The notes below the pieces were generated by a model. It was given only the letters and a program-made list of their open reading frames with translations. It searched no databases and had not been told where the DNA came from. From the NCBI GenBank assembly GCA_039918615.1, contig JBDSHG010000024.1:12622-76621 (forward strand): a stretch of 64,000 nt of DNA, given 5' to 3'. The position numbers and the translations under genes were made by a program. Positions 25,103 to 33,624 of this stretch are shown here, piece after piece. The DNA comes from FEN-1250 sp039918615. GTDB taxonomy: Bacteria; Gemmatimonadota; Gemmatimonadetes; Gemmatimonadales; Gemmatimonadaceae. Every line of letters starts with the position of its first letter. The first letter of the stretch is position 1.

Positions 25103-25753
25103 CTAAACCAACTTCTCCCGCACCCGCGCCGCCGCGGGGATCTGCTTCTCGTATTCCACCGCCGCCGCCGTGCGGTTGTTCACGCCCAGCTTCTGGAAGA
25201 GATTCTGCGTGTGGAACTTCACCGTGCTCGCGCTCACGCCGAGCTGCGTCGCGATCACGCCGTTGGAGAGTCCCGCGGCGAGCAGCGCCCACACCTCGCG
25301 CTCGCGATCGCTCAGCGACCCCGGACCCGCGATCGCCCGCTCGTTCGACTTCCGCATCCAGCGCCGCGCGGCCTGCGGGAACACGAGTACTCCCGAATGC
25401 ACCGCGCGCAGCGCGTCGACCGTGCGCGCGGGCGCGTCGGTCTTGAGCGCAATGCCGTCCGCCTGATGCTCGAGCGCCGCGCGCATCGACTCGCCATCGC
25501 CGTACGCCGTGAGCACCAGCACGCGAATCGTGATCTGCTCCGCGCGCAGCTTCTTGAGCACCTCGTAGCCGTTCGTGGTGCCGAGCTCGAGATCGAGCAC
25601 GACGACGTCCGGACGATGCAGCCGAACGAGCTCGGGAACGCGCTCGCCCTCGGTGGTCGTAGCGACCACCTGGATGTCGCGCTCCGCGTCCATCATCGCG
25701 CGCAGCCCTTCGAGTACGAGCGGGTGGTCGTCGACCAGCATCACACGAATCAT
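25103..25753 (-). CDS. NarL/FixJ-family response regulator
   Basis: A 216-residue response regulator. The receiver domain has acidic residues in MLVDDHPLV, the phospho-accepting Asp in DVVVLDLELG (about residue 53), Thr in VLVLTAYG and Lys in IALKTDAP. The C-terminal LuxR-type helix-turn-helix has LSDREREVWALLAAGLSNGV and VSASTVKFHTQNLFQKLGV. The ATG at 25753 starts the receiver domain immediately. It lies 13 bases downstream of the sensorless histidine kinase, its obvious partner. Confidence 0.9.
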   Translation of the reverse strand: MIRVMLVDDHPLVLEGLRAMMDAERDIQVVATTTEGERVPELVRLHRPDVVVLDLELGTTNGYEVLKKLRAEQITIRVLVLTAYGDGESMRAALEHQADGIALKTDAPARTVDALRAVHSGVLVFPQAARRWMRKSNERAIAGPGSLSDREREVWALLAAGLSNGVIATQLGVSASTVKFHTQNLFQKLGVNNRTAAAVEYEKQIPAAARVREKLV

Positions 25754-25766
25754 GTCGTTTCCACTG

Positions 25767-26501
25767 TCATTGGATGGGGAAGCAGACTTCGACACTCGTT
25801 CCATCAGCGCCCGAGTCGATCTCCAGCGTTCCATTCATGATCTCGACGCGATCGCGCATCCCGCGCAATCCGAAATGGCCACCCGTCACCCCAACATCAC
25901 TCTCACTCTCGAGGATGCCGGCCACATCGAAGCCGCGTCCGTCATCTCGCACCTCGAGCACGAGCTCGTTCGCGATCACCGTGAGCTTCACCGCATGCTC
26001 CGACGCGTCTGCATGCCTCGTCGCATTCGCGAGCGCTTCCTGCAGAATTCGATAGATCGCGATCTTGAGCGCCACCGACACCTCGGGAAGGTTTTCGCCG
26101 AGCTCGAGGTCGACGCTGTTCCCGGTGATCGATTCGTGCTGCACGATCAGCCCTTCCACGATCTCGCCCACCGGCCGCCGCTCGAACTCCGGCGGGCGGA
26201 AGGCGCCGATGAAGCTGCGGATCTCGCCGAGCGCGCGCTCGAGCGCCGCGGCGACGCGACGAAGTCCGATGGATGCCTCACCCGCCTGCAGCTCCGGTCG
26301 CATGCGCAGGAGATGCACCTGCGACAGCGCGCTGAAGATGTCCTGCACCGGACCGTCGTGAATGTCGAGTACCACCTGCTGCAGATCGCGCTCGGCCGCC
26401 TGCAGCAGGCCATGCGCCGCCGTCCGGTCCGACCTCTCAGGCCCCGGCTTCGCGCGCTTCGATGTCGTGCGCGGGAACAGTCCGGCGGCGCGACCCCTCA
26501 A
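25767..26501 (-). CDS. HisKA_3-type histidine kinase lacking a sensor domain
   Basis: A 244-residue cytoplasmic kinase of the NarX/DegS class. The dimerisation helix with the phospho-accepting His is VVLDIHDGPVQDIFSALSQV (about residues 43-62). The ATPase domain has the N box YRILQEALANATRHADA, the G1 box VRDDGRGFDV and the G2 region HFGLRGMRDRVEIMNG. No transmembrane segment, PAS or GAF domain precedes it, so the signal must come from a partner. The start is TTG at 26501, overlapping the peroxiredoxin stop as TTGA, which implies translational coupling to that secreted peroxiredoxin. Confidence 0.87.
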   Translation of the reverse strand: MRGRAAGLFPRTTSKRAKPGPERSDRTAAHGLLQAAERDLQQVVLDIHDGPVQDIFSALSQVHLLRMRPELQAGEASIGLRRVAAALERALGEIRSFIGAFRPPEFERRPVGEIVEGLIVQHESITGNSVDLELGENLPEVSVALKIAIYRILQEALANATRHADASEHAVKLTVIANELVLEVRDDGRGFDVAGILESESDVGVTGGHFGLRGMRDRVEIMNGTLEIDSGADGTSVEVCFPIQ

Positions 26502-27091
26502 CGCGTGCCGGCGCCCGTGTGCGACGTGCTCGCCACGGCGGAGCCAAGCTCCGCATACGCACCCTCAGTGAGCTCTTTGAAGGGCATCGCCCGATACGCG
26601 ATCTTGCCGTCCGGATTCAGCACGAAGGCGACGCGCGTGTCGTAGTGATTCTTCTCGTCGATCACGCCGTACGCCTTTCCGATCGTGCCCGCGGAATCGC
26701 TGACGAACACCATCGGAAAGTTCGCGTCGCGCGCCCACGACTGCTGCGTGGTGTCCGCATCCGTGCTGATCGACACGACGACGATCCCCTTGCCGCCATT
26801 GAAGAGCGTCGCATAGCGATCGCGATACGACTCCATCTGCACCGTGCATCCCTTCGTGCGCGAGCGCGGGAAAAACGCGAGCACGACGGTCTTGCCGCGC
26901 AGGTCGGAGAGATGCAGCGGGTTCTTGAGCAAACCGTAGCGCGTGGACGCGGGCGCAGAGAAGTCCGGCGCCTGTGTGCCGACGTTGGAGACGTTCGCGG
27001 GCGATGGATCCTGCGCGGCGGCGGCCGTCGCGCAAACCGCCAACGCGGCGGCGGCAGCGAGCGAGCGCCGCAGACTGACGAAGGTGGACAT
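26498..27091 (-). CDS. Secreted peroxiredoxin (AhpC/TSA, Bcp-like)
   Basis: A 197-residue thioredoxin-fold peroxidase with a signal peptide (SLRRSLAAAAALAVCATAAAA). The peroxidatic site is FFPRSRTKGCTVQMESYRD, with Cys near residue 82; standard Bcp enzymes have T-P-G-C-T here, so the R-T-K-G-C-T version replaces the proline by lysine. No clear resolving cysteine is visible in the mature protein, so it would be a 1-Cys type. It likely reduces peroxides in the periplasm. It is first in a three-gene operon with a kinase and response regulator. Confidence 0.85.
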   Translation of the reverse strand: MSTFVSLRRSLAAAAALAVCATAAAAQDPSPANVSNVGTQAPDFSAPASTRYGLLKNPLHLSDLRGKTVVLAFFPRSRTKGCTVQMESYRDRYATLFNGGKGIVVVSISTDADTTQQSWARDANFPMVFVSDSAGTIGKAYGVIDEKNHYDTRVAFVLNPDGKIAYRAMPFKELTEGAYAELGSAVASTSHTGAGTR

Positions 27092-27624
27092 TGTGGGGCT
27101 CCGGGGCGGGTATCCCGCAAGATGAAAGCGTGGGAGGGGGGAGGCAACAGTCCTTTCGGGCAGGTGGCGCTTGATTTGGCTACGACGATCTGCGAAGCAA
27201 ACGCCGCGAAGCGGTTTGCGACTGAGTCGAGCGTGTATACGCGCTTCGGAAGCTCCGCGTCGCGAATGTGGCGCGGCGCGGATCGTCGGAACGCGCGAAT
27301 CGAGTCAACCGCATTCCGGGGGTCGTTGGCTACAACGTGCGCTCGAGCCTCGCCCCGGACAAACTCTACGAGCGATACCAGCGATACGCCGATAAAGGGA
27401 GTTAGCTCGACCTGAGAGCACTCAGCATCGATCAGCATTGTTTTGTTGCAATGGAGAGCTTCGAGGATAGCGGTGTGGCCATGCTCGGTGAGGCGGTGCG
27501 CGTCGAGTGCGACGGAGCATCTCTGCGCGAAGTCATGCGAGATTGGCTCGCGTCGGTGTATCGTGAGGAGGGCACCAAAGTGACTCGGAAATCGTGGCGC
27601 CTATTCTCATACTATGTGATCGAG
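27092..27624. other. Long non-coding or uncertain stretch before the ice-binding-type gene
   Basis: Between the peroxiredoxin start and the lipoprotein start at 27625 I see no convincing gene. A frame ending TAG near 27405 encodes YNVRSSLAPDKLYERYQRYA, which has protein-like composition but no recognised family and no start. The frame of the downstream lipoprotein stays open from a possible start at 27451, but those residues precede the signal peptide and look non-coding. Confidence 0.4.
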
Positions 27625-28617
27625 ATGGTGCACGTTCTTACGGTACGGTCTCGCACCCTGTGGACGTCGGCTGCGATAATCATTGCTGTCGGCGCCGCTG
27701 GCGCCTGTGGGTCGCGAGATGCGAACGGACCCATCGGCCTCACCTCAATCGTCGTCACGCCGAACCCCCAAATCTTCGGCGTGGGTGGAACAGGCCCTTT
27801 CACCGCGACGGGGAGCAACGACCTCGGCGCCCCGGTGGCTCTTACGGCCGTCTGGTCCGTCAATCACGGCGGCGGGACGATCAATGCGTCTACGGGGATG
27901 TTCACCGCCGGACCCGATACCGGCACTTTCACCAATACGGTAAAGGCGGCGAGCGGCGCAGTCTTCGGCGAGGCGACAGTCATCGTCACGGACGACGCCA
28001 CCCTTCTCGTGCCCGGACCGTTGAGGAGCGCGTCCGCGAATGGGATCATGGCGGGACAGTCATTCACCTGCGTAACCGGAGGAACGATCAACGCGAACAT
28101 CGCCATCAGTCCGGGAAGCACGGTGACCGGATTTCCGCCGTGCGTCATCACTGGTGTGCAGCACCTCGCCGATGCGATTGCGCTCGCATCGCAGAACGAT
28201 CTCACGGCCGCCTACGATTCGCTGATGGGGCTCCCGTGTCCGGGCGCGAATGTCATCACCACGGACCTCGGAGCGACGACGAAGGCCGCGGGCGTCTACT
28301 GCTCCTCGTCTGGCATCGGCGTCACGGGAACGCTCACGTTGGATGCAGGAAACGATACATCGGCGACGTTCGTGTTCCAGGCGCAGAGCACCTTGATCAC
28401 CGCCGGGAACGTCGTGCTGATCAACGGTGCCAAGGCCCACAACGTGTATTGGGTCGTGGGATCGTCGGCGACGCTCGGTACCAGCTCGCAGTGGCAGGGA
28501 AACGTCATTGCCCTCACGAGCATTACGTTGGTGGACAATGCGAATCTGACCGGCCGCGCACTCGCTCGAAACGGCTCGGTCTCGCTCGGAAACAACAACA
28601 CGATCACGCTGCCATAG
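27625..28617 (+). CDS. Ice-binding-like (DUF3494) lipoprotein with Ig-like domain
   Basis: A lipoprotein of about 330 residues. After a hydrophobic segment (TLWTSAAIIIAVGAAGAC) with a lipobox ending A-G-A-C, residues 40-130 form a Big_2-like Ig domain (TSIVVTPNPQIFGVGGTGPF). The C-terminal 200 residues match the DUF3494 ice-binding-like adhesive domain: GSTVTGFPPCVITGVQHLAD, AIALASQNDLTAAYDSLMGL, TTDLGATTKAAGVYCSSSGI and the repeat FVFQAQSTLITAGNVVLING. Such proteins bind ice in polar microbes, but many relatives are cell-surface adhesins. ATG 27625 was chosen because it directly precedes the signal; an in-frame start at 27451 would put 58 extra residues before it. Confidence 0.75.
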   Translation: MVHVLTVRSRTLWTSAAIIIAVGAAGACGSRDANGPIGLTSIVVTPNPQIFGVGGTGPFTATGSNDLGAPVALTAVWSVNHGGGTINASTGMFTAGPDTGTFTNTVKAASGAVFGEATVIVTDDATLLVPGPLRSASANGIMAGQSFTCVTGGTINANIAISPGSTVTGFPPCVITGVQHLADAIALASQNDLTAAYDSLMGLPCPGANVITTDLGATTKAAGVYCSSSGIGVTGTLTLDAGNDTSATFVFQAQSTLITAGNVVLINGAKAHNVYWVVGSSATLGTSSQWQGNVIALTSITLVDNANLTGRALARNGSVSLGNNNTITLP

Positions 28618-28646
28618 AGTGACCGCTGTGCGCACACGGCGCCCGC

Positions 28647-29864
28647 TCAGTATCGGAAGGCGACCTTAATGCTCTCGCCGTCGGCCTTGTTCGACGCGGT
28701 TGCGAGCGCCTTGCGGTAGTCGCCGAGCGCGAAGGTGTGTGTGAGCAGCGGCGCGAGCGGCGCCGCTCCGCTCGCGATCAGCGAGGCCGCCGTCGCGAAC
28801 GCCCCCTGCGCCGCGCTCGCGTGCACCGGGCTCCCGTAGCACAGCGAGCCGCGCACGGTGAGCTCCTTGAGCCAGAGCGGCGTCCAATCGAGACCATTCA
28901 TCGTGCTCGAGTTCCCCAGCAGCACGATCGTCCCCCCCGCGCGCGTGACGCGCATCGCGTCGTCCATCCCCCGCGCGCCGCCGATACACACGAACGTCCG
29001 GTCGAAGCCGCCGACGCCAACCATCTTCCCGATGATCGGCTTGAGCAACCGCGTGCCACCCGCATCCGCGAGCGCCTTCGTATAATCGCCGCGCGCCGGA
29101 ACGATTTCGGTGGCGCCGAGCCGCGTCGCGTGCGCGCGCTGCGCATCGTAGCGCGCGAGCGCCGTGATGCGCGCCGTCGGCGCCAGCGCCCGCAGCGCAG
29201 CGATCGTGAGTAGCCCGATCGACCCCGCGCCGATTACCAGCACCCGCTCTCCAGCCCCGGGGAGATTCGCGCGCACGGCATGAACCGAGCACGCGAACGG
29301 CTCGATCAGCACCGCGCTCTCATCGCTCACGCCTTCCGGGATCGTCACGAGCTGCCCTTCGTGCGCGACGAACTCCTCCCCCCAGCTCCCGCCGAGCCCG
29401 CGTGTCGTGCCGATCAGCATCCCCGGCGCGATCGCGCCGTCGGTGAAGTGCGCGCACCTCGAGTGATGCCCGCTCTCGCAGGGCACGCATCGCGGCGCGA
29501 TCCCGCGCGGCTCGCAGCAGAGCAGGGGATTCGCCGTCACGCGCGCGCCGACCTTCACCGTCGTCACCCCGTCTCCCACCGCCACCACCTCGCCGACGTT
29601 CTCGTGGCCGAGCACGAACGGAAACGACGAGAATGGCGACGTCGACGGGCTCGCACCCAGCGAGACGACGTTGAGATCGCTCCCGCAGATGCCGCCGAGC
29701 CGCGTGCGAATGCGCACCCACCGCTCGTTTGGCAGCGATGGCTGCTCGATGTCCGTGTACGACGTGCACGCGAGCGCGCCGGTGTAGAAGCGGCGGGAGA
29801 GCCTTCCAGCAGCGAGCGTGGCGAGGTACGTCGGGATCGGCGCCGCGAAGCGGATCGCCTTCAC
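28647..29864 (-). CDS. Zinc-dependent medium-chain dehydrogenase
   Basis: A 405-residue MDR-superfamily dehydrogenase. The catalytic zinc site has LGGICGSDLNVV and FVLGHENVGEVVAVG; a structural zinc loop is given by Cys residues in CCEPRGIAPRCVPCESGHHS and RC. The nucleotide-binding motif is VLVIGAGSIGLLTIAALRAL (about residue 210). The start is GTG at 29864, overlapping the lipid kinase stop as GTGA. It is the last of four tightly overlapping genes with a serine-palmitoyltransferase-like enzyme, so it may act on a long-chain keto or alcohol intermediate; this is inference. Long insertions near the N-terminus (residues 8-40) are unlike common alcohol dehydrogenases. Confidence 0.85.
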   Translation of the reverse strand: MKAIRFAAPIPTYLATLAAGRLSRRFYTGALACTSYTDIEQPSLPNERWVRIRTRLGGICGSDLNVVSLGASPSTSPFSSFPFVLGHENVGEVVAVGDGVTTVKVGARVTANPLLCCEPRGIAPRCVPCESGHHSRCAHFTDGAIAPGMLIGTTRGLGGSWGEEFVAHEGQLVTIPEGVSDESAVLIEPFACSVHAVRANLPGAGERVLVIGAGSIGLLTIAALRALAPTARITALARYDAQRAHATRLGATEIVPARGDYTKALADAGGTRLLKPIIGKMVGVGGFDRTFVCIGGARGMDDAMRVTRAGGTIVLLGNSSTMNGLDWTPLWLKELTVRGSLCYGSPVHASAAQGAFATAASLIASGAAPLAPLLTHTFALGDYRKALATASNKADGESIKVAFRY

Positions 29865-30775
29865 GCCCTGGTGCTCACGGATGTCGCCGGCGTCGCGACG
29901 CGCAGCGCGGCGGGGATGCAGGAGATCTCTATCGTCGACGACTTCGCCGTGTTGTACTCGCCGTCCGTCTCGTACGCCGGCGGCGCATCGAACTTCAGCG
30001 TGAACACGCACGCCTGCTCCGACAGTACCAGCGGATTGCGTACGTGCTTCCCGCTCGGCGCCGCCGCCAGCATCGCGATACGCGTGAACGGAGACGCATC
30101 GAGGATCGAGATCGCGTCGAGCTTCCCGTCGTTGATGCGGGCGTCCGGAGCGATCTCGAACATTCCGCCGAAGTTGCGGCCGTTGGCGATTATGAGCATG
30201 AGGTGCGCCCGTGGCCCGCGCGCGACTGCGGCCGTGGCGATGTCGATCGGCATTCCGCTGAACTTGAAGAGCTGCCGGAGCGCGGCCGTGAGATAGAGCA
30301 GGTCGCCGGTGATGAGCGGGATGTTCTCGAGGTCGTCGAGCACCGCGATGTCGAAGCCGAAGCCCGCGACGTTGAGGAAGTAGCGATCCTCGATGCGCCC
30401 GACATCGCAGCGCATGTCGGGGCCCTCGACGGCGAGCTTCGCGGTGGCGGCGAGATCGCGCGCGGGTGCGCCGACGGTCTTCGCGAAGTCGTTCCCCGTC
30501 CCAGTCGCGAGGAGCGCGAGTCGGCAGTCCGACCCCGAGGAGAGGATTGCGTTGGCGGCATTGCTCCACGTCCCGTCGCCGCCGCATGCGACGATCGTGG
30601 TCGCGCCGTCGTGCAGCGCGAGCGCCGCGAGCCGCTTCTCGTCGCCCGGGCGCTGGGTGAGCCGGATGTCGGTGACGCCAACGCTTGCGAAGGTCTTACG
30701 GATGTCGGGGAGTAAACGCGAACCCCGCCCCCTTCCGGAGGCGGGGTTCACGATCACCGTGACGCGGTCGGTCAT
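29861..30775 (-). CDS. Diacylglycerol/sphingosine-kinase-family lipid kinase
   Basis: A 304-residue protein of the DAGK/YegS/BmrU family. VTVIVNPASGRGRGSRLLPD at the N-terminus and the nucleotide loop VACGGDGTWSNAANAIL (about residue 63) are definitive; LATGTGNDFAKTVGAP follows. The C-terminal beta-sandwich lobe (DVGRIEDRYFLNVAGFGFDI) is complete. Substrates in the family are diacylglycerol, phosphatidylglycerol-type lipids, sphingoid bases or ceramide. Its position in an operon with a serine-palmitoyltransferase-like gene favours a sphingoid base or ceramide, as inference. Both ends overlap neighbours by four bases. Confidence 0.88.
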   Translation of the reverse strand: MTDRVTVIVNPASGRGRGSRLLPDIRKTFASVGVTDIRLTQRPGDEKRLAALALHDGATTIVACGGDGTWSNAANAILSSGSDCRLALLATGTGNDFAKTVGAPARDLAATAKLAVEGPDMRCDVGRIEDRYFLNVAGFGFDIAVLDDLENIPLITGDLLYLTAALRQLFKFSGMPIDIATAAVARGPRAHLMLIIANGRNFGGMFEIAPDARINDGKLDAISILDASPFTRIAMLAAAPSGKHVRNPLVLSEQACVFTLKFDAPPAYETDGEYNTAKSSTIEISCIPAALRVATPATSVSTRA

Positions 30776-31464
30776 CGACGCGCGTAGGAGGCCAGCGTCT
30801 GCAGCGGATGGAAAGTCTGCAGCCCGTTCTTCATCCACAGCTCGCGGAAGGGTGTGAAGTCCACGTCCCAGTCCTCGACCAATCCCGTCATCGCCTGCGA
30901 GTGGATGGTGATGCCACCGCGCTCCTCTTCGTTCTCGGAGAACTGGCCGTTCATCATGATTGTGGATGTGTACGCCCCATCCTCGTCGTTCATGAACGCC
31001 TGGTAGCGGTGATCGACGTTCGACCACTCGTGCTCCGTCACGCGCATGTCGACGATCGGCTCGCCGCGGTCCGTCGCGTGGATCGTGATGTGGCCATCGC
31101 CGCGCTCCCACGTCAGCGAGATGTCCTGCATGTAGTGTGGAAGGTGCCAGCGCTCGATCGCGTGCTCGCGCGACTCGCGCGTCGTCGTCGCGAGGCGGAA
31201 CGGATAGAAGGCCGAGCGCGGCATCGGGACGCCCGGCTCGACGCGCGGCGACACGAGGATCGAGAGAATCAGCTCGCCGTAGTCGCCTACCGGACTGTCG
31301 TGGAAGTCGAACGCCATCACCGAGAGCACGCTCGAGCCGTGGTGCGGCTCGATCGGCTGCAGCTCGGGAGGCAGGATCGCACGCGCGTTCTCCGTGGGGA
31401 ACTCGAAGAAACCGCCGATCGCATCACGAAAGTGGTACTGCACCATGTCGTCAGTTTTGCTCAT
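30772..31464 (-). CDS. Acetoacetate-decarboxylase-fold protein
   Basis: A 230-residue protein that I place in the acetoacetate decarboxylase-like superfamily from its pattern: an N-terminal ENARAILPPELQPIEPHHGS block, then SVMAFDFHDSPVGDYGELIL, a strand rich in Tyr/Phe, PRSAFYPFRLATTTRESREH and IERWHLPHYMQDISLTWERG. The family's Schiff-base lysine in an E-x-x-K-x-P setting is not evident: the matching region lacks lysine, so it is probably not a decarboxylase of the classical kind. It binds a lipid-like or keto substrate in my guess. Four-base overlaps join it to both neighbours. Confidence 0.65.
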   Translation of the reverse strand: MSKTDDMVQYHFRDAIGGFFEFPTENARAILPPELQPIEPHHGSSVLSVMAFDFHDSPVGDYGELILSILVSPRVEPGVPMPRSAFYPFRLATTTRESREHAIERWHLPHYMQDISLTWERGDGHITIHATDRGEPIVDMRVTEHEWSNVDHRYQAFMNDEDGAYTSTIMMNGQFSENEEERGGITIHSQAMTGLVEDWDVDFTPFRELWMKNGLQTFHPLQTLASYARR

Positions 31465-32738
31465 ACAAGTATTCCCTCATCACGAAGTACGCGGGCGATG
31501 ATGGTCACGCCCTCGTCGAGCTGTTCGATGGTGTGCGATGACGACACCGAGACGCGGAAGCGCGACCGGTGCTTGGCGACCGCGGGATAGATGATCGGCT
31601 GCAGGTAGATCCCCGCCGTGAGCAGCTTGTGGCCGAGCTCGAAGATGCGGCGGTCGTTGCGGACCATGATCGGAATGATCTGCGACGTGGAGTCGCCGAC
31701 GTCGACGCCCTCTTCCTCCAGTCGTGCGCGCATGTGCGCGACATTCGACCACAGCTTGGTGCGCAGTTCCGGCTCGTTCGTCGCGAGCTCGAGCGATTTG
31801 AGTACGCCCGCCGCGACCACCGGCGAGAGTGCGCAGGAGAACACGCGTGATCGCGCGAACCCCTTCAGATAGTTGTACAGATTCTGCGACCCACCGACGT
31901 AGCCACCCTGTCCGCCGAGCGCCTTGGAGAAGGTGCCGATGTGGACGTCGACCTCATCCTCGAGGCCGAACTGCTCGGCCACGCCGCGCCCGTTCGCACC
32001 GTACACGAACGCCGAATGCGCTTCGTCGAGCAGGATCCGCGCGCCGTACTTCTTCGCGACGGCGACGAGCTCCGGCAGCGGGCACACGTCGCCGTCCATC
32101 GAGTAGACGCCTTCGATAGCGACGAGCTTCTTCCCCGTCGTCTGCTTGAGCTTCTTCTCGAGGTCCTCCGGATTGTTGTGGCGGAAGAAGCGCACGTTCG
32201 CCTTCGAGAGAATCGCTCCGTCGACGATGCTCGCATGCGCGTTCTGGTCGGCGATGACCCAGTCGCCCGGCCGCATGAGCGCCGAGATCATCCCGACGTT
32301 CGTGCTGTAGCCGGTGGGGAACACCATCACCGCTTCCTTCTTCTTGAACTTCGCGAGCGCTTCCTCGAGCTGGCAGTGCACATCCATCGTGCCGCTCAAA
32401 ATCGGAGAGCCAGCCGCGCCGAGTCCGTACTGGTCGAGCGCTTTCTTCCCCGCCTCGATCACTTCACGGCGATAGGACAGGCCGAGATAGTTGTAGGAGG
32501 ATAGATTGACGAGCTTGACGTGGTTGCGATGCAGCCCTTCGGTCAGGTCGACGGTGCCGCTCGGCGGCGTCGACATGGCCTGCGCGAAGAGGTAGTACCC
32601 CTCCGGAACGGCCTGATTATACCACTCGTTGTAAGGCTCGAGAATCGAAAACGGGTCGTCGCTCGACGAGTAGAAAAAGCTGCTGTAATCGTAGTCCAGT
32701 GGATTCATGCTCGTCCGCGCTTCGACTCGTGTTGCCAT
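31461..32738 (-). CDS. Serine palmitoyltransferase-like alpha-oxoamine synthase
   Basis: A 425-residue PLP enzyme of the alpha-oxoamine synthase family (SPT, BioF, KBL, HemA). VNLSSYNYLGLSYRREVIEA near residue 80, GSPILSGTMDVHCQLEEALA, the His that stacks on PLP in ADQNAHASIVDGA, LLDEAHSAFVYGANGRG and the PLP lysine in GTFSKALGGQGGYVGG are visible. The S-Y-N-Y-L-G block and the 75-residue N-terminal extension (DPFSILEPYNEWYNQAVPEG) favour SPT-type enzymes, which condense serine with an acyl thioester to 3-ketosphinganine; KBL or a polyketide-offloading role is possible. ATG 32738 has GGAGG seven bases upstream. It heads a four-gene operon. Confidence 0.7.
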   Translation of the reverse strand: MATRVEARTSMNPLDYDYSSFFYSSSDDPFSILEPYNEWYNQAVPEGYYLFAQAMSTPPSGTVDLTEGLHRNHVKLVNLSSYNYLGLSYRREVIEAGKKALDQYGLGAAGSPILSGTMDVHCQLEEALAKFKKKEAVMVFPTGYSTNVGMISALMRPGDWVIADQNAHASIVDGAILSKANVRFFRHNNPEDLEKKLKQTTGKKLVAIEGVYSMDGDVCPLPELVAVAKKYGARILLDEAHSAFVYGANGRGVAEQFGLEDEVDVHIGTFSKALGGQGGYVGGSQNLYNYLKGFARSRVFSCALSPVVAAGVLKSLELATNEPELRTKLWSNVAHMRARLEEEGVDVGDSTSQIIPIMVRNDRRIFELGHKLLTAGIYLQPIIYPAVAKHRSRFRVSVSSSHTIEQLDEGVTIIARVLRDEGILV

Positions 32739-32751
32739 TGGTGACCTCCAC

Positions 32752-33624
32752 ATGAATGCCGACAGCTCATCGCCGTCCACCTCTCGCGCTCACAGCGCGA
32801 CTCGCGTCACTGGACTCACGCGTACGCTGCGTAGCGGCATGTTTTTCGTCGTATACTCTATTTTCACACTTACAATATTCGATCTCGGCCAGCGGCTCGT
32901 GATCTGGCCTGCGGTTCTACTATTTCCCGTCAAACGACGGGCCGTCGTACGCAGCTGGCTTCGCTTCCTCGCAAAGGGATCGCTCTGGATCTCCCGCGTC
33001 TTCGGCGGCGTTCGTGTGACAGTGCAAGGTACGGCCCCTACCGAGAGCTGCCTTCTGGTGATGAACCACCAGTCGCTGCTCGACATCACGATCTCGGTCA
33101 ATGCGGCGGAAGGGCCGCAAGCGGTCATTCCAACGCGTGAAAGATACGGCCATGGCATCCCTGGCATATCCTCCCTGACAAAACTCGGCGGCTTCCCCCT
33201 GGTGACGCAACAGGCGAGGGCCACAAAGGCTGAGGTCGCTGCGTTGCTGCAGGCTGCGAAGGATCTCGAAAACGGGGAAACGACGCTCATCATCTACCCC
33301 GAAGGACATCGAACGACCGACGGCAATATCCAGCCCTTCATGCGCAGCGGACTAAAGCTGTTGCTCTCTCGAGCGAACCGACCGATTTACTACATCGTCT
33401 CCGACGGTCTCTGGCACGCACGAACGATCAAGGAGACGGTGCACTCGTTCGCGAACAGCACGGTCGACGTGGTGATACGTGGTCCCTTTCCGCCACCCGC
33501 GAGGGAAGACATCGACAGCTTCATCGATGAGCTCCACGCGCGCATGACTGCTTCACTCGCCGAGATTCGCCATCGCTCGCCGCCGCCGTTGCGTGAAGCG
33601 CAGGAGACGTCGAGCGTTGGTTGA
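32752..33624 (+). CDS. PlsC-type 1-acylglycerol-3-phosphate acyltransferase
   Basis: A protein of about 290 residues with membrane segments near the N-terminus (FFVVYSIFTLTIFDLGQRLV). The acyltransferase motif I is CLLVMNHQSLLDITI (N-H-x-x-x-x-D form) and motif III is LIIYPEGHRTTDGNIQPF (E-G-x-R form). It should acylate lysophosphatidate to phosphatidate, or an analogous lyso-lipid. The start is uncertain: ATG 32752 lies only 13 bases from the divergent SPT start, while ATG 32839 is immediately before the first helix. The DNA around 32840-32890 is AT-rich. First gene of a three-gene lipid operon. Confidence 0.85.
   Translation: MNADSSSPSTSRAHSATRVTGLTRTLRSGMFFVVYSIFTLTIFDLGQRLVIWPAVLLFPVKRRAVVRSWLRFLAKGSLWISRVFGGVRVTVQGTAPTESCLLVMNHQSLLDITISVNAAEGPQAVIPTRERYGHGIPGISSLTKLGGFPLVTQQARATKAEVAALLQAAKDLENGETTLIIYPEGHRTTDGNIQPFMRSGLKLLLSRANRPIYYIVSDGLWHARTIKETVHSFANSTVDVVIRGPFPPPAREDIDSFIDELHARMTASLAEIRHRSPPPLREAQETSSVG

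Noticed and set aside
30721..30750. GC-rich inverted repeat (AACCCCGCC...GGCGGGGTT)
   Set aside because: It looks like a terminator stem but lies inside the lipid kinase coding sequence, at the N-P-A-S-G-R-G codons, and lacks a T run.
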